NCBI GenBank assembly: GCA_964469935.1
Contig: CAYXZQ010000047.1
Coordinates: 1 to 10,612 of the forward strand
Reading direction: 5' to 3'
DNA length: 10,612 bases
DNA from: CAYXZQ01 sp964469935
GTDB lineage: Archaea; Nanobdellota; Nanobdellia; Woesearchaeales; DSVV01
Shown one piece after another: positions 1-5,959 of the stretch (positions are counted from its first letter, which is position 1; each line of letters begins with the position of its first letter). Made by a program: the position numbers and the translations under genes. The notes beneath the pieces are model-generated. The model worked only from the letters and a program-made list of their open reading frames with translations, did not search any database and was not told the origin of the DNA.

Positions 1-2
1 GG

Positions 3-449
3 ATAAACAGCCTCAGGGACGGAGGGAGGAGGTTTCTGGATTCGCTGAGGGGACGCCCAGGTGAGAATGATGAGGAAGTCCGAAATTTAAGGCGATCAGT
101 GGCGAATTTCACAGCCAATGTCAACCTCTTCCAGAATGACATGCAAAGATTCAGGCAATTCCTTGGACATTATAACAACAGTCAGAACATTAACCATGCA
201 TATGAGTTTATATTTCAGAACACTTATCCTGCAGGGGAACGTGAAAACTTTTTTAACAATTTACACAATTTTTTCGATACCCTGCGGCATCATGTATCGA
301 CAATCTCATCTGAAGCAGACAACATATTCAACCATCAGCATTTCGACCATATGGGTCGGCAGGGGATTAATCAGTTCAATGCTGCAAACCTATCATTTGT
401 TACCTTACTTAACCAGCTAAGGAACATGTTACATGAAAATGGCAGATGA
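3..449 (+). CDS. Asn/Phe/His-rich protein of unknown function, 5' end cut by window edge
   Basis: The frame is open from base 3 with no stop up to TGA at 447-449, so at least 148 residues are visible and the true start lies outside the window. A GTG at 99 could be read as a start but has no good SD, and the upstream codons look coding, so I prefer a truncated gene. The last 116 residues hold about 21 Asn, 14 Phe, 9 His and 9 Gln. They look helical, with no signal peptide, membrane segment or recognisable catalytic motif. The first ~30 visible residues are Arg/Gly/Glu-rich and GC-richer than the rest. Its 3' end overlaps the next gene by 17 bp, which suggests translational coupling and a shared operon with the two coiled-coil genes downstream. 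I do not recognise the family. A structural or filament-associated role is possible but unsupported. Confidence 0.6.
   Translation: MNSLRDGGRRFLDSLRGRPGENDEEVRNLRRSVANFTANVNLFQNDMQRFRQFLGHYNNSQNINHAYEFIFQNTYPAGERENFFNNLHNFFDTLRHHVSTISSEADNIFNHQHFDHMGRQGINQFNAANLSFVTLLNQLRNMLHENGR
419..423 (+). promoter_or_regulatory. Shine-Dalgarno for the second coiled-coil gene
   Basis: AAGGA lies nine bases before the ATG at 433, inside the end of the upstream gene. It supports 433 rather than the in-frame ATG at 439 as the start, though the choice is not secure. Confidence 0.45.
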
Positions 450-945
450 AAATGAAGCGATAGAGCGTGGAAGAAGGCTTTTTGAAGAAGTTGAACAGAA
501 AAGGAAAGAACTCCTTGACCTGGTTGAGAGAGTCATCGCCCAGCTCAGGGCACAGCAGCCGAAAATATCAAATGCCCTCAACGAGATACAAAGAGGCTCT
601 GAAGAGGTCAAAAGGGAGATTGCCGAATATGAGAAGGAGGTTGGGGCTTTTAGTGGGTATGTGAATAAACTGGCTGGGAGCATTGTGAATATATGCAACC
701 AGCACAAGATAAAAGATAAAACACTCTCAAACATCATTAAGATTAATATCCAGGAAAAAGAAGGGTTGATAAGATATTTGGAAGAAATTCAAAGAATAAT
801 TGAGGTTGCTACAAACAGGTACATCCTAATCCAAAACAACCCGGACATTATCAGGGGGCTCGACGAAGGCACCAAGAGCAATCTGGCAAAGCTTATCGAA
901 AATTATATCAATTCAATTAGCATATTAGCTTATCATTTAGCTTAA
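433..945 (+). CDS. Small coiled-coil protein, unknown function
   Basis: It encodes 170 residues, or 168 if the ATG at 439 is used. The sequence is almost wholly charged helix. Residues 9-40 and about 45-72 have heptad-like spacing of Leu, Ile and Val among Glu, Lys and Arg. A less charged stretch (71-100) holds the only cysteine (C88). A second helical part (105-130) and a mildly hydrophobic C-terminus (about 151-170) follow. There is no signal peptide, clear membrane helix, nucleotide-binding loop or metal site. It overlaps the preceding gene by 17 bp and is followed after one base (TAA-A-ATG) by the next coiled-coil gene. The three are therefore probably translated together, and their products may form a hetero-oligomer (inference). 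AT content is visibly higher than in the translation genes of this window. I do not recognise the family. Confidence 0.75.
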   Translation: MKMADENEAIERGRRLFEEVEQKRKELLDLVERVIAQLRAQQPKISNALNEIQRGSEEVKREIAEYEKEVGAFSGYVNKLAGSIVNICNQHKIKDKTLSNIIKINIQEKEGLIRYLEEIQRIIEVATNRYILIQNNPDIIRGLDEGTKSNLAKLIENYINSISILAYHLA

Positions 946-946
946 A

Positions 947-2077
947 ATGGCAGAAACAATACATAATGAACATATAAAGGTGGCTGAGTTCATTGAAATC
1001 CTGAAAAAAAACCTTATATTAATCGAAGAACGATTGATCAAGGATGAGCATTATCAATCCCAATTAAAGGAAAAATTCGGGGAGATCGGGAAAGTTTTAG
1101 AATTGGCAGAACACAGGGCAAGACAGGCCTTAAAACATTCAAAAGCCAAAGAAGCCTTGGAGATCAAACCCTTGATAGGGGCAATAGAAGAGTTTAAAAA
1201 ATTACTAGACGATCACAAGAAGAGATATAAGGAGCTGTTCGTTGGCTATGAAGAGATTCGGAAAGAATATAAGGAAATTGAAGAAAAACTTGAAGAACTG
1301 TTAAAAGTTGATAATTGGATTGTACGAAATGGAAAGAAATATTTTGCAGGCGCATATCCACATAGACCAATAGGGGACGACGAGTTTAAAAAGAATCTTG
1401 AGGAGAAGTTCAGAACAAAAAGCGAAAATTTACAAAAAAATATAGATGATGATATTCTCAAAAGAATAAGGGATATTGATAATCTGCATACAAAGATTCT
1501 CCCAGTTTTGAGGAAGCTGATAGTAGATCGTGAGAAAGAGAGAGAAGAATTCAATAAGATATATCGATATATGGAAGCTATAATAATCAAACCAAATGGG
1601 ATTCTATCAGAAGAAATAAGGAAGAACCTTAATTCAGCAAAAGATGGCATCCTGAACTGGAAAAATAAATATTTTAATGATGTCATATCCCTTCCAGCCA
1701 AGCTAGCAAATGAAGACAAGATGTTTGACAATATTTCAAAGGATATAGAAAAAAGAATCAGAGAAATAATTGATGAAGGATTGAAGGAATTCAAGGTTGA
1801 AGAAGCAAGCAATTTCAAGAGTCCTGATCCTAATAAGAATAATCATTCAGGTGAATATTACAAGCATCACGACAATAAGCTAAAGGTTGTAAGGGATGAG
1901 ATTAGAAAATATTTTGAGAACATACGGGCGCGTGGAGAAATCAACAGGGATCTTACTGTATACCATCTATCTGATGAAATTGCAAAAGGAGAAGAAAACA
2001 TCGAATTAGCAAAGAAAAATCTCGACAAGATATTGGATATTTATAGAGAAGAATTGAAAAAGATAGAAAAAGAATAA
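947..2077 (+). CDS. Long coiled-coil protein, unknown function
   Basis: It encodes 376 residues, mainly Glu/Lys-rich helix. Likely coiled coils are at about 10-60, 75-120, 145-210, 255-285 and 340-376. A short aromatic, glycine-containing element (about 121-147, with WIVRNGKKYF and GAYPHRP) and a polar Asn/His-rich linker (about 288-310) interrupt them. There is no cysteine, signal peptide or membrane helix. I see no Walker A, nuclease or other catalytic motif, so SMC/Rad50-type ATPases are not supported despite the coiled coils. The gene starts one base after the previous stop and has no SD of its own, which fits termination-reinitiation coupling. Codon use favours A/T-ending codons (AAA, ATA, GAA, AGA), unlike the AGG/AAG/CTC-rich translation genes nearby. 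That may mean low expression, or acquisition from elsewhere. It ends 75 bp from the 3' end of a tRNA gene on the other strand. Family unknown. Confidence 0.8.
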   Translation: MAETIHNEHIKVAEFIEILKKNLILIEERLIKDEHYQSQLKEKFGEIGKVLELAEHRARQALKHSKAKEALEIKPLIGAIEEFKKLLDDHKKRYKELFVGYEEIRKEYKEIEEKLEELLKVDNWIVRNGKKYFAGAYPHRPIGDDEFKKNLEEKFRTKSENLQKNIDDDILKRIRDIDNLHTKILPVLRKLIVDREKEREEFNKIYRYMEAIIIKPNGILSEEIRKNLNSAKDGILNWKNKYFNDVISLPAKLANEDKMFDNISKDIEKRIREIIDEGLKEFKVEEASNFKSPDPNKNNHSGEYYKHHDNKLKVVRDEIRKYFENIRARGEINRDLTVYHLSDEIAKGEENIELAKKNLDKILDIYREELKKIEKE

Positions 2078-2152
2078 AAAGATATTTCTATTCATGAAAG
2101 AATGCTCATTCAAGATATATCAGAAGAAGGTTTACTTCAATATCATTTTGAA

Positions 2153-2276
2153 CGCCGCGGGTGAGATTTGAACTCACATATCCCGAAGGAAACAGGATTT
2201 CTTGGAAGACAAAGCATCCGGTCGGCCCTGTCCTGAATTTCCAGTCCTGCGCAGTACCAGATTGTGCCACCGCGGC
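2153..2276 (-). tRNA. tRNA-Ser(GGA) with a 40-nt intron
   Basis: Read on the minus strand, the 7-bp acceptor stem is GCCGCGG with CCGCGGC. The D-stem is GCA/TGC with an 11-nt loop containing GG. The anticodon stem is CAGGA/TCCTG with loop CTGGAAA, so the anticodon is GGA. A 15-nt variable arm contains a small TCC/GGA hairpin with a TTCG loop. The T-arm is GTGAG/CTCAC with loop TTCAAAT. The long variable arm and discriminator G73 are those of serine tRNA. No CCA is encoded. Exon halves join at 37/38 to a mature RNA of 84 nt. It decodes UCC and UCU. A TATA box lies at the right distance upstream. A proline anticodon (TGG) would require shifting the loop and is excluded by the stem and variable arm. 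Confidence 0.93.
2199..2238 (-). other. tRNA-Ser intron at position 37/38
   Basis: These 40 nt separate A37 from A38 and break the anticodon stem. The anticodon-loop bases UGGAA can pair with UUCCA in the 3' part of the intron, and GACA pairs with UGUC further in. This gives a bulge-helix-bulge-like fold for the archaeal splicing endonuclease. The bulges are not the canonical 3-4-3 pattern, so this is a relaxed form. The exact cut sites are inferred from the usual 37/38 position. Confidence 0.8.
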
Positions 2277-2307
2277 AATGGAATGGAATCCATGGTTTTA
2301 GGGCAGG

Positions 2308-2315
2308 TTTATAAA
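2308..2315 (-). promoter_or_regulatory. TATA box for tRNA-Ser
   Basis: TTTATAAA sits about 35 nt upstream of the first base of the tRNA, preceded by an A-rich stretch. With initiation about 26 nt downstream it predicts a leader of roughly ten bases before the mature 5' end, to be removed by RNase P. The tRNA thus has its own promoter and does not depend on the HD gene upstream. Confidence 0.65.
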
Positions 2316-2342
2316 ATTTACCCCGAGTTGAATTGTTCGGTT

Positions 2343-3092
2343 TCAGAACGAGACTGCCTTCTGCATATGGTTGTAATCATAGAGCTGGCCCGTGTACACC
2401 TCAGTGCTCATCTCCCTTTTCTCCACTGCGTCCGTTATGAGATAATCGAGCCTGTCGACATCGATGATGGTGTTGTATGGACCTGCAAGGAGCGCTTGCC
2501 TAGCCATTGGCAGGAACATGATATATGTATTGTTCTTGTCTATCCTCTGGACAGTCTTCGCAGGACCTGAGAAATCCTTGGAAGTGCCGGAATTATGCCA
2601 GATGTCGGCAATCTTGCCTGCCAGGAGGCTGAACTGCTGGAACTCGTCAGGGTAATGGAGCATCCCGTCGAGGAATTCCCTTATGTCATTGTCGTCCCAG
2701 TTGGAATTATAGAAAACCGAACTTACTATGTAGTCCTTGAGCCTCTTCTCATCATCCACATTACGGATCTTCGAGAAAAGCCTCCTGATGTCCATCCCGT
2801 TCTTATGGTAGAACTCACCACCATCATGGAGCCAGTGTGACGATATTATTATCCTCTCATCCTCGGTGCTCAGCTGCTCCAGGTCCAACATATAATCGAT
2901 GGCCATTACGACCTGCTCTAGATGCGACGAATAAGGGCTCCTATCGTCCCGCCTCTCCTTCTTGTGTATCTTGTAGGCAAGGGTCGAATAGGGCTCAGCA
3001 ATCTCCCTCAGCCTGTCCAGAGCAGGGTTAGCGCTTGACTTATGGTTCCTTTTGCCTTTTACTGAGTAGAACAGGTTTTGACCTAGGTCCAA
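2343..3092 (-). CDS. Stand-alone HD-domain metal-dependent phosphohydrolase
   Basis: It encodes 249 residues from a TTG start. The start is fixed by a GGAGG Shine-Dalgarno six bases upstream, and no nearby ATG competes. The metal-binding pattern of the HD superfamily is visible: His57 (SSHLEQ), His89-Asp90 (HWLHDGGE) and Asp163 (GKIADIWHN). The last resembles the 'KLADRLHN' element of RelA/SpoT and MESH1-type hydrolases, so a nucleotide or alarmone phosphohydrolase is a reasonable but unproven guess. No synthetase, TGS or ACT domain is present. The C-terminal ~85 residues (165-249) are not recognised and include a hydrophobic stretch (191-204, IMFLPMARQALLAG). No signal peptide is seen and it is probably cytosolic. 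It has its own promoter, is 118 bp from the tfs gene upstream, and ends 66 bp before the tRNA. Assignment to the HD superfamily is fairly secure; the substrate is not. Confidence 0.8.
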   Translation of the reverse strand: MDLGQNLFYSVKGKRNHKSSANPALDRLREIAEPYSTLAYKIHKKERRDDRSPYSSHLEQVVMAIDYMLDLEQLSTEDERIIISSHWLHDGGEFYHKNGMDIRRLFSKIRNVDDEKRLKDYIVSSVFYNSNWDDNDIREFLDGMLHYPDEFQQFSLLAGKIADIWHNSGTSKDFSGPAKTVQRIDKNNTYIMFLPMARQALLAGPYNTIIDVDRLDYLITDAVEKREMSTEVYTGQLYDYNHMQKAVSF

Positions 3093-3098
3093 ATTGAT

Positions 3099-3103
3099 CC
3101 TCC
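3099..3103 (-). promoter_or_regulatory. Shine-Dalgarno fixing a TTG start
   Basis: GGAGG is followed by six bases and TTG at 3092-3090. The strength and spacing of this site are the main reason to accept the non-ATG start of the HD gene. Confidence 0.75.
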
Positions 3104-3145
3104 TTTTTATAATTTTACAATTCTGTTATGCAGAAATGTTAAACA

Positions 3146-3154
3146 TATTTAAAT
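3146..3154 (-). promoter_or_regulatory. Candidate TATA box for the HD gene
   Basis: ATTTAAATA on the minus strand lies in an A/T-rich stretch. Initiation about 26 nt downstream would leave a leader of some 30 nt that contains the SD. A second A/T box (TTATAAAA at about 3105-3112) is too close to the start codon to serve an SD-led message. Confidence 0.45.
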
Positions 3155-3167
3155 ATTTTGCCAATGT

Positions 3168-3209
3168 AACCTATATACCTCTATTTAATTAACGAAATCA
3201 ATATAGGTT
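3168..3209. repeat. Exactly symmetric interrupted palindrome, possible operator
   Basis: AACCTATAT (3168-3176) and ATATAGGTT (3201-3209) are perfect inverted 9-mers. TTAATTAA (3185-3192) is itself a palindrome with its centre at the same point, 3188.5. The eight bases on each side between arm and core are mostly unpaired. It lies between the stop of tfs and the TATA box of the HD gene, where a dimeric regulator of the HD promoter could bind. It may instead act in ending the tfs transcript. Confidence 0.5.
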
Positions 3210-3210
3210 T

Positions 3211-3522
3211 CTAGCTATAATCTCTCCAGATGTTCTTGCATTTCTCGCACTTGAAGAACTTGGTCTCTGGCTCGTCGGACGCCCTGGTCTGCACTGTCCA
3301 GAAATAGGCCTTATCATGGCCGCATTTGGGACATTTCGCCTCTGTCAATGGATAAGGCTCGATCTCATTGTCAATTATAGGAACCTCTTCCTTCTTTTCC
3401 AGGCTCTCCCTGAACTGGGGAGCCTCCATGTTCCTGTTGCTGTAACCGCATGAGCACTTGAATACCTTCTTTCCCTTGTCTGTCTTAGGGAAAAGCACTG
3501 CACCGCATTTTGGACAAAACAT
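3211..3522 (-). CDS. tfs: Transcription factor S (TFIIS/RpoM-like), archaeal
   Basis: It encodes 103 residues, the usual size. The N-terminal zinc ribbon uses C3, C6, C23 and C25 (CPKC ... CSC). The C-terminal TFIIS-type ribbon uses C64, C67, C92 and C95. The hairpin between its cysteine pairs carries the acidic pair Asp83-Glu84 in TRASDEPET, the part that family members insert into the RNA polymerase secondary channel to stimulate cleavage of backtracked RNA. Because the acidic pair is intact, this should be a cleavage-competent TFS and not an inhibitory paralogue (inference). The ATG starts six bases after the stop of the signal peptidase gene. Its SD overlaps that stop codon, so the two are probably co-transcribed and coupled. 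Confidence 0.93.
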   Translation of the reverse strand: MFCPKCGAVLFPKTDKGKKVFKCSCGYSNRNMEAPQFRESLEKKEEVPIIDNEIEPYPLTEAKCPKCGHDKAYFWTVQTRASDEPETKFFKCEKCKNIWRDYS

Positions 3523-3527
3523 ATGCT

Positions 3528-3533
3528 ATCACC
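3528..3533 (-). promoter_or_regulatory. Shine-Dalgarno of tfs, overlapping the upstream stop codon
   Basis: GGTGAT is five bases before the tfs ATG and contains the TGA stop of the signal peptidase gene. A ribosome ending the first gene would therefore sit on the SD of the second. Confidence 0.55.
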
Positions 3534-4227
3534 CTCTGAAAAGCATCACAAACCTGTTCACGATGTCAAAAAAACCTATCTTGATCCAGCCCAGGTAGGG
3601 TATCCTGAAAAACGCCTTTCCAAGCAGCCTGTCCTGGCTTATCATCATGTCATCCGTTCCCTGCGTGGGGTTGTGGTCCCCCTTGGTGTTGAAATATATC
3701 GTACCGTTCACAGTCTCCTTCGAGATGACCCTGTGTATTATCGGATACGGCTTGTCCGAAGCGAACACTATGACATCTCCGACCCGGATATCCTTTGGAT
3801 CCTTGCCGTGCAGGATTATGATATCACCTGTATTAAAGCCGTTATGGAATATAAATGTTTTGAATTTGTCTTCTGTTATGTTTATACCCTCATACCATGC
3901 CCCGCATCTTGCCCAGTAGTTATCAAGGTTCATGGATACCTTCTGGGTCGTCGTGACACCGCAGATCTCGTAGGAGCCGGGAACTGTCTGCAGGCAGTTG
4001 CCGTCGACATCCCTGAGGACGCATGTAGGCACGAGCTTGTGCTCCATGCTGCCCGATACCACGGCTACCACAGGGTAGTTCGTGCCCAGAAGCAGGCCGA
4101 GACCGGGGTAGACGAGGAACTTTATGACGATGAACGCAAGCACTATGTTCACTGCCCAGGAGAGCAGGCTGTCGTCCTCCCAGAGAAACTTCCAGAATTT
4201 CTTGAGGCTCTTCCTGAATTCTGCCAT
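3529..4227 (-). CDS. sec11: Type I signal peptidase, Sec11-like (S26B), with a Cys-containing insertion
   Basis: It encodes 232 residues. A basic, aromatic N-terminus is followed by one membrane helix (about 21-47). The catalytic serine is Ser60 in VVSGSMEH; the general base is His165 in IIHRVIS, replacing the bacterial lysine as in archaeal and ER enzymes; Asp184 in TKGDHN completes the site. The active face should lie outside the cytoplasmic membrane, removing signal peptides from Sec-exported proteins. Usually about ten residues part the SGSM box from the next conserved GD strand. Here about 70 residues (62-133) with Cys69, 78, 89 and 108 intervene, perhaps disulphide-linked on the outer face (inference). 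I recall similar insertions in DPANN homologues. The C-terminus (212-231) is hydrophobic and may be a second membrane-contacting helix. No SD precedes ATG, but a TATA box is 26 nt away, so the mRNA is probably leaderless. Confidence 0.9.
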   Translation of the reverse strand: MAEFRKSLKKFWKFLWEDDSLLSWAVNIVLAFIVIKFLVYPGLGLLLGTNYPVVAVVSGSMEHKLVPTCVLRDVDGNCLQTVPGSYEICGVTTTQKVSMNLDNYWARCGAWYEGINITEDKFKTFIFHNGFNTGDIIILHGKDPKDIRVGDVIVFASDKPYPIIHRVISKETVNGTIYFNTKGDHNPTQGTDDMMISQDRLLGKAFFRIPYLGWIKIGFFDIVNRFVMLFRG

Positions 4228-4249
4228 TGGGAATCGGATTTGTGGCTTT

Positions 4250-4257
4250 GTTAAAAA
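4250..4257 (-). promoter_or_regulatory. TATA box for leaderless sec11-tfs transcript
   Basis: TTTTTAAC is centred about 26 nt upstream of the sec11 ATG, and no SD lies between them. Initiation is therefore expected at or next to the A of the ATG. It sits in the 61-bp gap after S10. Confidence 0.5.
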
Positions 4258-4272
4258 GGTTTCGGTTTTAAG

Positions 4273-4278
4273 AAAAAA
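4273..4278 (-). terminator. T-tract terminator after S10
   Basis: TTTTTT begins ten bases after the S10 stop on the transcribed strand, followed by CTTAAAACC. Archaeal RNA polymerase ends transcripts at such U-tracts without needing a hairpin. It separates the translation block from the sec11 promoter just downstream. Confidence 0.5.
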
Positions 4279-4288
4279 TCAGCCAGGC

Positions 4289-4600
4289 TCAGACGTCAAG
4301 CATCTCTATCTCGATATTGAGCCCTTCGGGAATGGGCACCCTCATGACGAGCCTGAGCGCCCGCTCATCGATGCCAAGGTCGATCAGCCTCTTGTGTATC
4401 CTCATCTCATACCTTTCCCATGAGGCCTTGCCCTCGCCAGAAGGAGATTTCCTTGTAGTTATCTTGAGCTTTTTCGTGGGCAACGGGATGGGTCCGCGCA
4501 TGTCGACACCGGTCTTCTCGACAATCTCCCTTATATTGTCGCATACCTGGTTTATCTTGTCTATCTCTGTACTTGCCAGTTTTATCCTTGCTTTCTGCAT
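4289..4600 (-). CDS. rps10: Small-subunit ribosomal protein uS10
   Basis: It encodes 103 residues, the normal archaeal length. Family signatures run in order: MQKARIKLAS at the N-terminus, VDMRGPIPLPTKKL in the loop that reaches into the 30S head, and the SWERYEMRIHKRLIDL helix region. It takes part in the 30S head near the tRNA exit side. It follows EF-1A with a 69-bp gap, the order expected at the end of the archaeal str operon (EF-2, EF-1A, S10). Its SD is weak (GTGGG close to the ATG). A T-tract lies in the gap, so its level may depend on partial read-through from EF-1A or on an unrecognised promoter. Confidence 0.96.
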   Translation of the reverse strand: MQKARIKLASTEIDKINQVCDNIREIVEKTGVDMRGPIPLPTKKLKITTRKSPSGEGKASWERYEMRIHKRLIDLGIDERALRLVMRVPIPEGLNIEIEMLDV

Positions 4601-4647
4601 TTTCCCACTCGTTTACCCCATGATAAGCATCCGGTTCATCATGAATG

Positions 4648-4661
4648 AAAAAAATAAAAAA
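4648..4661 (-). terminator. Double T-tract after EF-1A
   Basis: Two runs of six and seven T separated by one A lie about ten bases after the EF-1A stop. This fits a U-tract terminator or attenuator between EF-1A and S10. It might also serve as an A/T box for S10, but the distance to that ATG (about 55 nt) does not help decide. Confidence 0.45.
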
Positions 4662-4669
4662 TTATGCCC

Positions 4670-5953
4670 TTATGCCTTCTTCACAAGGTCTATGCACATC
4701 CCAGCCGCTACGGTCGCACCAGAATCACGGATAGCGAACCTCGAAAGCTGAGGGATGTCTGCCTGCTTCTCTATCACCAGCGGCTGCACAGGCTTGACCT
4801 TGACGATTGCAGCATCGCCGTTCTTAATGAAGTCCGGGTTCTCTGCGACTGTCTCGCCTGTCGCCGGGTTTAGCTTCTTCTCTATAGCCATAATCTGGCA
4901 TGCGACCTGTGCCGTGTGAATGTGGAACACAGGTGTGTATCCTGCTGTCATGACAGTCGGATGATTGAGCACGACTATCCTTGCCGTGAACTCGGTCGCG
5001 ACAGTAGGGACGTTGTCTGAATGGCCTATTACGTCGCCTCTTGTGATGTCCTTTTTTCCGAAGCCCCTAACGTTGAAACCGCAGTTGTCGCCTGGCTCTG
5101 CCGACTGGAGCTGCTCGTGGTGCATCTCTATGGACTTGACCTCGCCAGCCACGCCCTTGCCTTCACGTCCGGGCACTGCCATTACCTTGTCTCCGACCTT
5201 CATGACGCCTGTCTCGACCCTTCCAACAGGGACGACGCCGATTCCCGTGATGTTGTATACGTCCTGTATCGGAAGCCTCAGCGGAAGCTCCGTTGGCTTC
5301 TCCGGCTCCTTCATGTTGTCCATGATGTCATAGAGCGTAGGTCCTGTATACCATGCCATGTTCTCCGACTTCTTGAAGACATTGTCACCCTTGAGGGATG
5401 CGATCGGTACGAACGGTATCTCCTCGGGCTTGTAGCCGATGGATTTCAGGAGAGCCTCGACCTGGGTCTGGACTGCCTTGAACTTGGCCTCGTCATAACC
5501 CACCATGTCCATCTTGTTCACAGCGATGACGAGCTGGTTGACGCCGAGCGTCCTTGAGAGGAACACGTGCTCCTTTGTCTGGGCCATGACGCCGTCGTTT
5601 GCTGCGACCACAAGCACGCCGACATCTGCCTGCGATGCGCCTGTAATCATGTTCTTGATGAAGTCCTTGTGACCCGGTGCGTCGATTATGGTGTAGTAGT
5701 ATTTGTTCGTCTCGAACTTCTTGTGGGCAAGGTCGATTGTCACACCCCTCTCCTGCTCTTCCTTTAGGTTGTCCATTACGAATGCAAACTCGAAACCCTT
5801 CTTGCCGAGATTCTCTGCCTTCTCCTTGAGTTTTCTCAGGGTCTGTTCATTGATATTTCCTGAATCAAAGAGCATCCTTCCCACTGTAGTGGATTTTCCA
5901 TGGTCAACATGCCCGATGAATACGATATTGATGTGCGGTTTTGTCTTAGCCAT
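4670..5953 (-). CDS. tuf: Translation elongation factor 1A (aEF-1A)
   Basis: It encodes 427 residues, standard for archaeal EF-1A. It carries aminoacyl-tRNA to the ribosomal A site as a GTP complex. GTPase motifs: G1 GHVDHGKS (14-21), switch I Thr72 in ERGVTID, G3 DAPGH (91-95), G4 NKMD (146-149) and G5 SLKG (186-189). Domain I ends near 220 and is followed by two beta-barrel domains, with PLRLPIQDVYNITGIG opening domain II. The start is fixed by AGGAGGG six bases before ATG and by the conserved MAKTKPHINIVFIGH. It is 63 bp downstream of EF-2 but has its own TATA box, so it can be made at higher level than EF-2. No gap or truncation is seen. Confidence 0.98.
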   Translation of the reverse strand: MAKTKPHINIVFIGHVDHGKSTTVGRMLFDSGNINEQTLRKLKEKAENLGKKGFEFAFVMDNLKEEQERGVTIDLAHKKFETNKYYYTIIDAPGHKDFIKNMITGASQADVGVLVVAANDGVMAQTKEHVFLSRTLGVNQLVIAVNKMDMVGYDEAKFKAVQTQVEALLKSIGYKPEEIPFVPIASLKGDNVFKKSENMAWYTGPTLYDIMDNMKEPEKPTELPLRLPIQDVYNITGIGVVPVGRVETGVMKVGDKVMAVPGREGKGVAGEVKSIEMHHEQLQSAEPGDNCGFNVRGFGKKDITRGDVIGHSDNVPTVATEFTARIVVLNHPTVMTAGYTPVFHIHTAQVACQIMAIEKKLNPATGETVAENPDFIKNGDAAIVKVKPVQPLVIEKQADIPQLSRFAIRDSGATVAAGMCIDLVKKA

Positions 5954-5959
5954 TTTTTT

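Noticed and set aside
947..2077. SMC/Rad50-like ATPase reading of the long coiled-coil protein
   Set aside because: No Walker A, ABC signature or Walker B motif is present at either end; only the coiled coils are similar.
3523..4254. 243-codon plus-strand frame over the signal peptidase gene
   Set aside because: It is fully antisense to sec11, whose catalytic motifs are intact. No family features are seen in the plus-strand product.
4613..4642. Nine-codon frame between EF-1A and S10
   Set aside because: There is no SD and chance alone explains a frame this short. A leader-peptide role cannot be supported.
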